In this document: positions 1-5,426 of the stretch, piece after piece
How the letters are laid out: each line of letters opens with the position of its first letter
Position numbering within the stretch: position 1 is the stretch's first letter
NCBI GenBank assembly: GCA_004555425.1
Contig: SFID01000134.1
Location: 1-5,426, forward strand
From: Bacteroidales bacterium
Lineage (GTDB): Bacteria > Bacteroidota > Bacteroidia > Bacteroidales > Bacteroidaceae
Length of the DNA stretch: 5,426 nucleotides
Direction: 5' to 3'
Translations under genes and position numbers: made by a program
Notes under the pieces: generated by a model
Database searches by the model: none
What the model saw: only the letters and a program-made list of their open reading frames with translations
What the model was told of the DNA's origin: nothing

Positions 1-41
1 TCATTCGGTCACGTAGCCCGCTACGCTCCCTCACGAAAAGC

Positions 42-66
42 AAAAACCTACGGCACGATAGCCGCA
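42..66 (-). terminator. Candidate intrinsic terminator of mazG
   Basis: Read on the minus strand, a 6-bp stem (TGCGGC at 66-61 and GCCGTA at 54-49, including one G-T wobble) closes a 6-nt loop. Two bases later comes a T5 run (46-42), then G and CTTTT. It lies about 45 bases past the mazG stop, in the right orientation to end that transcript. The stem is short, so efficiency is uncertain. Confidence 0.5.
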
Positions 67-109
67 AATACATCGCAAGCTAATTTATAGAACCTACCTA
101 AAGGGCGAA

Positions 110-925
110 CTACAATCCGCGCGCCTTGGCCTCGTTCCAAATCTCGTCCATCTCGGCAAGGGTCATATCGGCCAGGTTGCGGCCCTGTTCCTTGGTCTTG
201 GCTTCGAGGTAATTGAAGCGGCGGATGAATTTCTGGTTGGTACGCTCGAGGGCGTTGTCGGGATTGATATGATAGAGGCGGGCGGCATTGATGAGGCTGA
301 AGAGCACATCGCCAAACTCGGCTTCGGCCTTCTCCTTGTCCATCTGCTCCACCTCGACCTCAAACTCCGAGATTTCCTCCTTCACCTTGTCCCACACTTG
401 GCTGCGCTCGTCCCAGTCGAAGCCCACATTGCGAGCCTTGTCCTGGATGCGATAAGCCTTGATGAGCGTGGGCAGGGCCGTGGGCACACCGCCGAGGACG
501 CTGCCGTTGCCTTCGCGCTCGCGCTGCTTGATTTTTTCCCACTGCTCGCTCACCTGATCGGCCGTCTTGACCGCCTGAGCAGCGGCCTGCATCTCCTCGC
601 CCTCGGGCGGGAAAACGTGGGGATGGCGGAAGATGAGTTTGTCGCAGAGTTTATTGCACACATCTGCGATGTCGAAGCGTCCCTGCTCGCTGCCTATCTT
701 GGCGTAGAAGGCAATGTGCAGGAGGACATCGCCCAACTCCTTGCAGATATTCAGGGCATCGTCCTTGGCTAGGGCATCGCAGAGTTCGTAGGTTTCTTCT
801 ATCGTGTTGGGGCGCAAGGATTCGTTGGTCTGCTTGCGGTCCCACGGACATTTCTCGCGCAATTCGTCCAACACTCGGAGGAGGCGGCCAAAGGCGGCGA
901 GTTTTTCTTCGTAAGTATGTTCCAT
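110..925 (-). CDS. mazG: MazG, nucleoside triphosphate pyrophosphohydrolase
   Basis: This encodes a 271-residue MazG of the two-domain type. The family hydrolyses (d)NTPs to the monophosphate and pyrophosphate in the cytoplasm, a nucleotide-pool cleaning role that in E. coli also affects (p)ppGpp levels. The N-terminal domain carries the conserved CPWDRKQT stretch (residues 26-33), the metal-binding EETYE (43-47) and ELGD (63-66), and HPHVF (101-105). The C-terminal domain repeats the pattern with EEISE (183-187) and EFGD (203-206), followed by the NQKFIRRF helix. Length is normal for the full-length family. The frame is open to an ATG at 985, which would add 20 residues. I chose the ATG at 925 because the typical family N-terminus (MEHTYEEKLAAFGRLL) begins there, and the extra 20 residues look unlike family sequence. 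No Shine-Dalgarno is visible. The gene is divergent from the acetyltransferase, with its own promoter-like box at 1007-1014. Confidence 0.95.
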   Translation of the reverse strand: MEHTYEEKLAAFGRLLRVLDELREKCPWDRKQTNESLRPNTIEETYELCDALAKDDALNICKELGDVLLHIAFYAKIGSEQGRFDIADVCNKLCDKLIFRHPHVFPPEGEEMQAAAQAVKTADQVSEQWEKIKQREREGNGSVLGGVPTALPTLIKAYRIQDKARNVGFDWDERSQVWDKVKEEISEFEVEVEQMDKEKAEAEFGDVLFSLINAARLYHINPDNALERTNQKFIRRFNYLEAKTKEQGRNLADMTLAEMDEIWNEAKARGL

Positions 926-1006
926 AGATGATTTGTTTTCAAAAAAATCTTGCTTCACTTCCCTCTTCTTGAATATGAGAACCATAAGAGGGTATGCTAA
1001 CTAGCG

Positions 1007-1014
1007 CAAAAGTA
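1007..1014 (-). promoter_or_regulatory. Bacteroides-type -7 box for mazG
   Basis: On the minus strand the sequence reads TACTTTTG, a perfect match to the Bacteroidota -7 consensus TAnnTTTG. Transcription would start near position 1000, giving a leader of about 75 bases to the ATG at 925 or about 15 bases to the ATG at 985. No clear -33 TTTG element is visible 19-21 bases upstream. Confidence 0.55.
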
Positions 1015-1056
1015 CGAATTTTCTGCTTACCCTTCCAGAGGCTAGTAGGAAAAAGT

Positions 1057-1064
1057 TAACTTTG
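1057..1064 (+). promoter_or_regulatory. Bacteroides-type -7 box for the acetyltransferase gene
   Basis: The plus strand reads TAACTTTG, matching the Bacteroidota -7 consensus TAnnTTTG. Transcription would start near 1070, about 30 bases before the ATG at 1099. No convincing -33 element is seen. It faces away from the mazG box, and the two cores are only about 42 bases apart. Confidence 0.55.
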
Positions 1065-1098
1065 CGGCCTACTATCAACGCACAAATCCAAGCAAACT

Positions 1099-1641
1099 AT
1101 GCCCATCCTAACGTATCAACTCCTGCAACCAGACCACAAAGATTTCCCGCAAGCCGAAACGCTCTACACCGAAGCCTTCCCCTCCTGCGAACGCCGCGAC
1201 CTTGGCAAATGGCGAATGCTGGCGGCCAACGCCCTCGCCCCCTTCACCATTTGGGGACTCTATGCCGAAGCACAGTTTGTGGGGTTCATCTCGTTCTGGC
1301 AGTTTGACGGCTTCATCTATGTGGAGCACTTCGCCATCCTCGCCACACAGCGCGGCGGCGGATGCGGACGGCAAACGATGCGACTGCTGCGCGAGGCACA
1401 TCCCTCCGTTCCCATCGTACTGGAAGTGGAACCGCCCACAGACGAAACCACCCAGCGCCGCATAGCCTTCTACGAGCGTTGCGGTTTCTCCCTCTCGCCC
1501 CTACACTACATCCAACCGCCCTATCGCCCCACGGACCAAGCCTTCCCCCTACGCCTAATGACAACAGCCCCCGATTATCTAGCCGCCCACTCAGAGCAAG
1601 TGGTCCAAACGATTCACTGGCACGTTTACGGCTGCAAGTGA
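1099..1641 (+). CDS. GNAT-family N-acetyltransferase
   Basis: This is a 180-residue protein of the GCN5-related N-acetyltransferase fold, which transfers acetyl from acetyl-CoA to an amine, probably in the cytoplasm. The central strand VEHFAILATQ (75-84) leads into the acetyl-CoA pyrophosphate loop, here RGGGCG at 85-90 and fitting R/Q-x-x-G-x-G/A. The motif-B strand IVLEVEPP (106-113) follows, then the C-terminal FYERCGF (124-130) typical of the family. The ATG at 1099 fits the family N-terminus (a strand, then a helix with LYTEAFP) and lies about 30 bases after a promoter-like box. Such stand-alone GNATs are common in Bacteroidales, but the substrate cannot be told from sequence. It is a single-gene unit, divergent from mazG and convergent with the permease gene. 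The last 30 or so residues past the core fold are not recognised as a domain. Confidence 0.88.
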   Translation: MPILTYQLLQPDHKDFPQAETLYTEAFPSCERRDLGKWRMLAANALAPFTIWGLYAEAQFVGFISFWQFDGFIYVEHFAILATQRGGGCGRQTMRLLREAHPSVPIVLEVEPPTDETTQRRIAFYERCGFSLSPLHYIQPPYRPTDQAFPLRLMTTAPDYLAAHSEQVVQTIHWHVYGCK

Positions 1642-1701
1642 CCGCGCCTCCCAGACTACCATCCGGCAAACAACAAATAGCCGCAACCCTTCCTCCCCAT
1701 C

Positions 1702-1761
1702 CGCCCAATAAAAAGATACTCACACCTTGCTTGAAGGCGTGTGGCTCAGCAATATTGGGCG
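1702..1761. repeat. Nested inverted repeat between convergent genes
   Basis: Perfect 9-bp arms, CGCCCAATA at 1702-1710 and TATTGGGCG at 1753-1761, enclose a second, imperfect hairpin at 1721-1743 (CACA-CCTT, 5-nt loop, AAGG, 2-nt bulge, TGTG). It lies between the ends of the acetyltransferase and permease genes. On the minus strand the inner hairpin is followed six bases later by T5 (1714-1710), so it may help end permease transcription. No good T-run follows on the plus strand. Confidence 0.5.
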
Positions 1762-1802
1762 TATTGGCCGAGGTGTTTATTATAGGCAAGTTCTAGAAAT
1801 AT

Positions 1803-1826
1803 GCTTGCGATTCGGGGGGAGCAAGC
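1803..1826 (-). terminator. Candidate hairpin just after the permease stop codon
   Basis: Perfect 6-bp arms (GCTTGC at 1803-1808 and GCAAGC at 1821-1826) flank a 12-nt loop, starting one base past the permease TGA at 1830-1828. On the minus strand the hairpin is followed only by ATATTT, a weak T-tract, so it is either a poor intrinsic terminator or an mRNA 3'-end stabilising hairpin. Confidence 0.35.
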
Positions 1827-1827
1827 C

Positions 1828-3663
1828 TCAGAAGGGGAAGAGAAGAGGCAAGGCGATGAGCATAACCAGGCCCATGATGAGTTGCAGGGGCAGACCTACC
1901 CGGACGTAATCCAGGAAGGTGTAGCGGCCGGCCTTCATCACGAGCGCATTGGGCGGCGTGGAGAAGGGCGAAGCGAAACACATACTGGCGGCTACGGCTA
2001 CGGCGAAGAGCAAAGGGAGGGGACTGATGCCCGCGGACAAGGCCGAGGCTAGGGCTATGGGCGACATCAAAACGGCCGTGGCCGTGTTGGAAATGAAGAG
2101 CGTGAGGAGCGAGGTGGTGAAATAAATGCCTGCCAATAATGCCACGGGACCAAAGACGCCGAGTTGCCCCACCAGCATTTCCGACACGAGGGCCGACACG
2201 CCCGTCTTCTCCAAGGCCGTGGACATGGGCATCATCGCAGCGATGAGGACGATGCTCTCCCAGTTGATGGTCTTGTAGGCCGCCTCCACACTGCGGAAAC
2301 AGCCCGTCAGAATCATCAGCACGCTGGCTATCATCACCGCCGTGACGGGGGCCACGGGAATAAAGTCGAACACCATCAGCACAATCATCAGCAGCATGAT
2401 GGCTGCGGCCACCGGCGCTTTGTAGTCAAGCACCACGCGCGAAGCCTCTTGCAAGGGTTGCCCCAAAACGACCCAATAGGTTTCATCGTTGGAGAGCCGC
2501 CCAATGTTGGCCCACGTTCCCTGCACGAGCAAGACATCGCCCGCCTGCAGTTTCAGTTCGGCCAGGTGCTGGCGGATGTACTCCTTCCCCCGCCGAACGG
2601 CCAGCACATTGATGCTGAACTTCGAGCGGAATCCCGACTCCGACAACCGCATGCCGACCAACCGCGACTGCGGCAGGAGGACGATTTCGGCCAGGCCGAT
2701 GTCGTAGAAGTCGAGGGCCTGGCGGGTTTCGGGCGCACGGAGCTGGTAGGCTGCGGCAAAGGTCTCCAGGCTCTCTTGCTCGCCCGACACATACAGCACG
2801 TCGCCCGCCTTGATGCGCACATCTGCTGTGGCCATCGTCTGCGTGATGTCTTGGACGAGTGGACGCCGCTTGCCCGTCTCCTTACGCACCTCGATGATGC
2901 TCAGACCGAAGCGGCGATACAGGTCCAGCTGGCCGATGGTCTGACCCACAAGGGGCGAGTGCCGGTGTATCTCGAAGCGGCACACATTGTCGGCTATCTG
3001 GTATTCCTCCACGAGGGTGAGCAAGGATTTGCTGCCCCCGCCCCTACCCTCCTTCTGCTTGCGCGGACGACCGAGCAACCAGCGTGTCAGCGGGAGCAGC
3101 ACGACGATGCCCGTGAGGATGCAGACGATGCCGACGGGCAGGAAGGAGAAGAAGGAGAGTTTCGCGTAGCCCGCCTCCATCAGCACCTCGTCTATGACAA
3201 GGTTGGGTGGCGTACCGATAAGGGTCAGCATGCCGCCCATCGAACTGGCAAAGGCCAACGGCATAAGCAATCGCGACACATCGCGCCCGGACTGCGCAGC
3301 CATCGAAACGACAATGGGCAGCATTAGGGCCACGGTGCCTGTATTGCTCACAAACGCACCGATGACGGCCGTGACAAGCATAACGAGCACAAACATACGC
3401 GTCTCGGATTGGCCCGCCAACCCCATCAGCCGCGCGCCCACCATCTTGGCCAGGCCCGTCTGAAACACACCGCCGCCCACGATAAAAAGGCCAGCCATCA
3501 TGATGATGATCGGATTGGAGAAACCAGCCAGAGCCTCCGCAGGCGTGAGCACACCGCCAAGCAGTAAAACGATAACTGCACACAGGGCGACAATGTCGGA
3601 GCGCCACCTGCCCCAAGCGAAGGCCACGGCGGCCAGAAGGAGAACGATAAGTGTGAGTGTCAT
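1828..3663 (-). CDS. SLC13/DASS-family permease with two RCK_C domains
   Basis: This is a 611-residue inner-membrane permease of the divalent anion:sodium symporter/SLC13 type. The N-terminal membrane half (about 1-195) contains the first SNT signature in FVSNTGT (104-110) and then GTPPN (150-154). A soluble insert (about 200-405) carries two TrkA_C/RCK_C domains, roughly 225-305 and 315-400; each has the family's GDVLYV or GDVLLV strand (287-292, 375-380). The C-terminal membrane half holds the second SNT in FISNTAT (523-529) and STPPN (568-572), giving the two-fold inverted repeat expected of the fold. Family members move sulfate, dicarboxylates, citrate or related anions. The RCK_C form is related to putative sulfate transporters, but the substrate is not readable here. 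The frame is open upstream to 3903, yet I chose the ATG at 3663 because the first membrane helix starts there (MTLTLIVLLL) and the upstream 80 residues are polar and unlike the family. Confidence 0.92.
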   Translation of the reverse strand: MTLTLIVLLLAAVAFAWGRWRSDIVALCAVIVLLLGGVLTPAEALAGFSNPIIIMMAGLFIVGGGVFQTGLAKMVGARLMGLAGQSETRMFVLVMLVTAVIGAFVSNTGTVALMLPIVVSMAAQSGRDVSRLLMPLAFASSMGGMLTLIGTPPNLVIDEVLMEAGYAKLSFFSFLPVGIVCILTGIVVLLPLTRWLLGRPRKQKEGRGGGSKSLLTLVEEYQIADNVCRFEIHRHSPLVGQTIGQLDLYRRFGLSIIEVRKETGKRRPLVQDITQTMATADVRIKAGDVLYVSGEQESLETFAAAYQLRAPETRQALDFYDIGLAEIVLLPQSRLVGMRLSESGFRSKFSINVLAVRRGKEYIRQHLAELKLQAGDVLLVQGTWANIGRLSNDETYWVVLGQPLQEASRVVLDYKAPVAAAIMLLMIVLMVFDFIPVAPVTAVMIASVLMILTGCFRSVEAAYKTINWESIVLIAAMMPMSTALEKTGVSALVSEMLVGQLGVFGPVALLAGIYFTTSLLTLFISNTATAVLMSPIALASALSAGISPLPLLFAVAVAASMCFASPFSTPPNALVMKAGRYTFLDYVRVGLPLQLIMGLVMLIALPLLFPF

Positions 3664-3819
3664 AAGCGGAAGATGTGTTAGGAGGTTATTAGATACAGAA
3701 CTATCGGATGATTGGACCATCCATTGCCAGGAGGAAACTTCGTGGTCAGCAGAAAGAAGGTTGCTAGGCCCGAGCAAAGGCTCTGTAGGCTGGTTCAATA
3801 AACGCAAAAGCCTTTGGGA

Positions 3820-3827
3820 CAAATATA
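3820..3827 (-). promoter_or_regulatory. Second -7-like box upstream of the permease gene
   Basis: The minus strand reads TATATTTG, matching TAnnTTTG, 17 bases downstream of the stronger box. Its only candidate -33 element is the TTTG of that box (3847-3844), at 16-base spacing, shorter than usual. It may be an alternative start or a chance match in A+T-rich sequence. Confidence 0.3.
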
Positions 3828-3843
3828 TAGAACTGACCTGGAG

Positions 3844-3875
3844 CAAAGATAGGACATCTAAAGTGCGCCAACAAA
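3844..3875 (-). promoter_or_regulatory. Bacteroides-type promoter for the permease gene
   Basis: On the minus strand a -33 TTTG (3875-3872) is followed after 20 bases by the -7 box TATCTTTG (3851-3844). Both elements and the spacing fit the Bacteroidota primary sigma-factor consensus. Transcription would begin near 3838, leaving a leader of about 175 bases before the chosen ATG at 3663, or about 120 bases before the in-frame ATG at 3720. Confidence 0.65.
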
Positions 3876-4023
3876 AGAATTTTCCTAAAAGATGTAACAG
3901 CAATCCCCATTCTACTCAAGCAGCCTGGGTAGTTACGATTCGTGTAAAAAAAACCGCAAATCGCAGTGGCACACGCAAACCAGGAATCTGGAGCGACCCG
4001 AGGAGTTAACACTCAGGACGGCT

Positions 4024-4073
4024 AAAACGTGAAAGTACCGCACCCTGCAAGCAAGATGCGGTACTTTCACGTT
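4024..4073 (-). terminator. Perfect 17-bp hairpin, likely terminator of the AraC-type gene
   Basis: Arms at 4026-4042 and 4057-4073 are perfect inverted repeats of 17 bases around a 14-nt loop. On the minus strand the second arm runs straight into TT (4025-4024), giving a TTTT tract, so the structure would best terminate transcripts coming from the AraC-type gene, whose stop lies about 110 bases upstream. On the plus strand only TT follows, and no plus-strand gene ends nearby. The stem is long for an ordinary terminator, so a repeat element or another RNA role is possible. Confidence 0.6.
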
Positions 4074-4181
4074 ACTCTCCCATGCTTCTCCCTAGTCAAA
4101 TAACACCCAGGAGACTTTCACTGCTGCATTTCAGACTCATCATCCCAAAAAGGAGTGGAAGCGTTACGGGACCTACGTTGA

Positions 4182-4913
4182 CTATGTGTGCCAGGTATCA
4201 TTTTTCGGCAACTGGTTCATCCACTCCATCGGCTTCATACCCGTAAATTTGTGGAAATTGCGGTAGAAGGACTGTAGGCTTGAGAAACCTGCCTGCGTGG
4301 CGATGCTGTAGATTTTCGTGTTTGCGTTAGAATCCAACAAGAGCGTTTTGGCGTGCTCCACTCTGAGGCTATTGATATAGTCCGAGAAGGACATACCCTT
4401 AGTTTGGTTGATATGGGTAGATATGTAGGTGCGGCATATACCCGTTGCTTTTGCCAAATCGCCTATCTTGAAGTTGGGCGTGAGATAGAGTTGCTGGGTC
4501 TTGAAGAGCTGGTCGATACGTTTTTCCACCTCTCCGTCCTCCATGGTCAGCGTACTACCAATAGGTAGTCTGGAATACTCCTCGGTATCCTTCTCAAACT
4601 GCTCAAAAGAAAAGTCGCGCGTAAACCCGATATAGCTCAATGCAAAGAGCATGACGGCGAAGGGCGTGAGAATGGCCAATATCATCCAGTCGCTCTGCAC
4701 AAAATAATGTCGGCCCAAAGTATTGGCAATGGCAGAACAAAAGGAGGTAATCACGAAGGCAAAGAGCAGATGCTTCACGGCCGTGGTGTCGCGCCCTTCG
4801 GTGTCAGCATACACATTGGCTACCTCTTGGTCGAACTTACGGAGCTTGCGGAATCCAAAAAACAAGACGACAAGCACCTGAACGGTAAATAATATTTGGC
4901 GTGCATAATCCAA
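4182..4913 (-). CDS. Membrane-anchored AraC-family regulator, C-terminal reading frame
   Basis: The 243 residues from a TTG at 4913 hold three likely membrane helices (about 6-24, 46-66 and 75-97), a linker, and a C-terminal AraC/XylS double helix-turn-helix domain (about 138-235). The first HTH holds LAKATGICRTYISTHIN (153-169); the second ends in the signature GFSSLQSFYRNFHKFTGMKP (209-228). The family pairs a multi-helix membrane domain with DNA binding and is common in Bacteroidota; signals and targets are mostly unknown. The TTG is probably not a true start: the frame is open to 5009, and the sequence just upstream (SRILIAAARYPFPGEAL) reads as a further membrane segment leading into the protein. 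Still further upstream, the matching coding sequence sits in another frame (see the entry at 4971-5074), so the gene appears frameshifted and probably inactive, or misread by one base. The DNA-binding part is intact. No promoter is seen. Confidence 0.8.
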   Translation of the reverse strand: MDYARQILFTVQVLVVLFFGFRKLRKFDQEVANVYADTEGRDTTAVKHLLFAFVITSFCSAIANTLGRHYFVQSDWMILAILTPFAVMLFALSYIGFTRDFSFEQFEKDTEEYSRLPIGSTLTMEDGEVEKRIDQLFKTQQLYLTPNFKIGDLAKATGICRTYISTHINQTKGMSFSDYINSLRVEHAKTLLLDSNANTKIYSIATQAGFSSLQSFYRNFHKFTGMKPMEWMNQLPKNDTWHT

Positions 4914-4970
4914 CGCCTCGCCAGGAAAAGGATATCTGGCTGCAGCGATAAGGATCCGGGAAGGAAGAGG

Positions 4971-5074
4971 AAAAAGAGTTTGAGCGGAGCAATGGGACGC
5001 GAAACCAAACTACATATATATACGTAGTAGAGGGGATATACGGACAAGAAACAGAGCGTCCAAAGACATTCCAT
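4971..5074 (-). pseudogene. N-terminal membrane part of the AraC-type regulator, in a shifted frame
   Basis: In this minus-strand frame the translation is hydrophobic, with a membrane helix and YPLYYVYICSL, a pattern I associate with the N-terminal membrane domain of Bacteroidota AraC-type regulators. It ends near KLFFLFLP (about 4985-4962). The downstream AraC frame takes over if one base is restored on the minus strand; the T5 run at 4975-4971 is a natural place for such a loss. The family is usually about 330-370 residues with more membrane helices, so the true N-terminus is also missing. An in-frame ATG lies at 5074 and a GTG at 5122, but the latter falls in sequence that codes on the opposite strand. 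Family assignment here rests on helix pattern and position, not on a strong motif. Confidence 0.5.
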
Positions 5075-5083
5075 CGAGTGTGA

Positions 5084-5426
5084 CAGTCCGACGGTGAAGA
5101 AAATACGTATGGCCTTGACCACGACTCCAACGCAGGATGCAGCATTGACGGCCTGAACAACGAGAACATCTTTATTCCCACCGCAATACTTGAGGCTGGC
5201 ACCTACACAGTGGAAGTCAATATGTACGCTAATTGTAACAGCACTATCTCAACATCTTGGAAACTTTGGGTGCGCTTTGGTGGACAACTCATCCGCAACG
5301 AGTTAGAGCATGGAAGCAATCCTGCAGAAGGTGTATATCCAGTCGGTGCAGAGAATGGTGACCACACCGAGGTATTCGAGTTTACCCTCTCCGAAAGACA
5401 AGTAGGCGCTGCCCGCATCAAGGCCG
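5084..5426 (+). CDS. Surface or secreted protein fragment, partial at both ends
   Basis: An open plus-strand frame of 114 codons runs from just after a TGA (5081-5083) through the window edge. It has no start codon at its beginning and no signal peptide. The translation looks like an extracellular beta-sandwich repeat: DHDSNAGCSIDG (12-23), NNENIFIP (25-32), GTYTVEVNMYANCN (39-52), a Trp-rich strand SWKLWVRF (58-65), GVYPVGAENGD (83-93) and the strand EVFEFTL (96-102). Similar blocks occur, from memory, in large Bacteroidota surface proteins. Two cysteines (19 and 51) could form a disulfide, consistent with export. Function and substrate are unknown. Because coding begins abruptly opposite the start of the AraC-type gene, this is probably an internal piece of a larger gene, not a natural N-terminus. 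It may continue to the right of the window. Confidence 0.6.

Larger units (their letters stand above)
3664..4181. other. Long intergenic region (518 bases)
   Basis: No gene is supported here. Open frames on both strands cross this stretch, but their translations have no recognisable domain. Some are extensions of, or shadows near, the permease gene. What can be seen is the permease promoter (3844-3875), a second -7-like box (3820-3827), a presumed leader of about 175 bases (3663 to about 3838), an A8 run at 3946-3953, and the 17-bp hairpin at 4026-4073. Positions 4074-4181 hold nothing I recognise. Confidence 0.6.

Noticed and set aside
12..25. Short palindrome CGTAGC-CC-GCTACG near the left edge
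   Set aside because: The 6-bp arms with a 2-base gap are too tight for a stable hairpin, and no T-run follows on either strand; the window edge hides its context.
269..772. Plus-strand open frame opposite mazG
   Set aside because: The Leu/Ala/His-rich translation without domain features is a mirror of the mazG codons.
926..985. Twenty-residue N-terminal extension of MazG from the ATG at 985
   Set aside because: The frame is open, but the extra residues do not resemble the family and the conserved N-terminus starts exactly at the ATG at 925. A start close to the predicted transcript start keeps it possible, so it is noted in the gene entry only.
1313..1789. Minus-strand open frame opposite the acetyltransferase gene
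   Set aside because: It is Arg/Gly-rich, has no recognisable domain, and overlaps a gene with clear GNAT motifs.
2164..3327. Long plus-strand open frame (387 codons) opposite the permease gene
   Set aside because: It is antisense to a clearly recognised permease, is His/Arg/Gln-rich with no domain pattern, and is explained by the base composition of the real gene.
3946..3953. A8 run, considered as a minus-strand terminator T-run
   Set aside because: No stable stem precedes it on the minus strand, and the permease promoter lies downstream, so a terminator there is not supported.
3764..4012. Small minus-strand open frame in the long intergenic region
   Set aside because: It overlaps the permease promoter, has no family features, and lacks a promoter of its own.
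5010..5027. Alternating TATATA tract with CTAC/GTAG ends, considered as an inversion or promoter site
   Set aside because: The paired ends are only 4 bp, the tract lies within regulator coding sequence, and no partner repeat was found nearby.

Overview
The window looks like Bacteroidota, most likely the order Bacteroidales. Three things point there. Promoter-like boxes of the Bacteroides type (TAnnTTTG) lie upstream of three genes. No clear Shine-Dalgarno sequences precede the starts. The window also holds a membrane-anchored AraC-type regulator of a kind common in that phylum. The genus cannot be fixed from the sequence alone. By eye the left two thirds are fairly G+C-rich, and the right end (the regulator and the partial surface protein) is more A+T-rich.

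Layout, left to right. Positions 1-109 hold the end of the mazG transcript, with a candidate terminator. Positions 110-925 (minus) encode MazG, a nucleoside triphosphate pyrophosphohydrolase. Positions 926-1098 are a short divergent promoter region. Positions 1099-1641 (plus) encode a GNAT-family N-acetyltransferase. Positions 1642-1827 are a convergent gene end with nested inverted repeats. Positions 1828-3663 (minus) encode a 611-residue SLC13/DASS-type anion permease with two RCK_C (TrkA_C) domains between its membrane halves. Positions 3664-4181 are non-coding and hold a good Bacteroides-type promoter for the permease and a perfect 17-bp hairpin. Positions 4182 to about 5080 (minus) hold a membrane AraC-family regulator whose reading frame is broken near 4960-4990. 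From about 5087 to the right edge (plus) runs part of a surface or secreted protein, open at the window end and lacking a start.

The first three genes are ordinary, intact and unrelated in function: nucleotide-pool cleaning, small-molecule or protein acetylation, and anion transport. The right end is the unusual part. The 5' end of a broken regulator gene abuts, head to head and without an intergenic region, the middle of a surface-protein gene. This suggests a rearrangement, gene decay or an assembly junction near 5075-5095. I see no CRISPR array, tRNA, rRNA, transposase or complete new multi-gene system.
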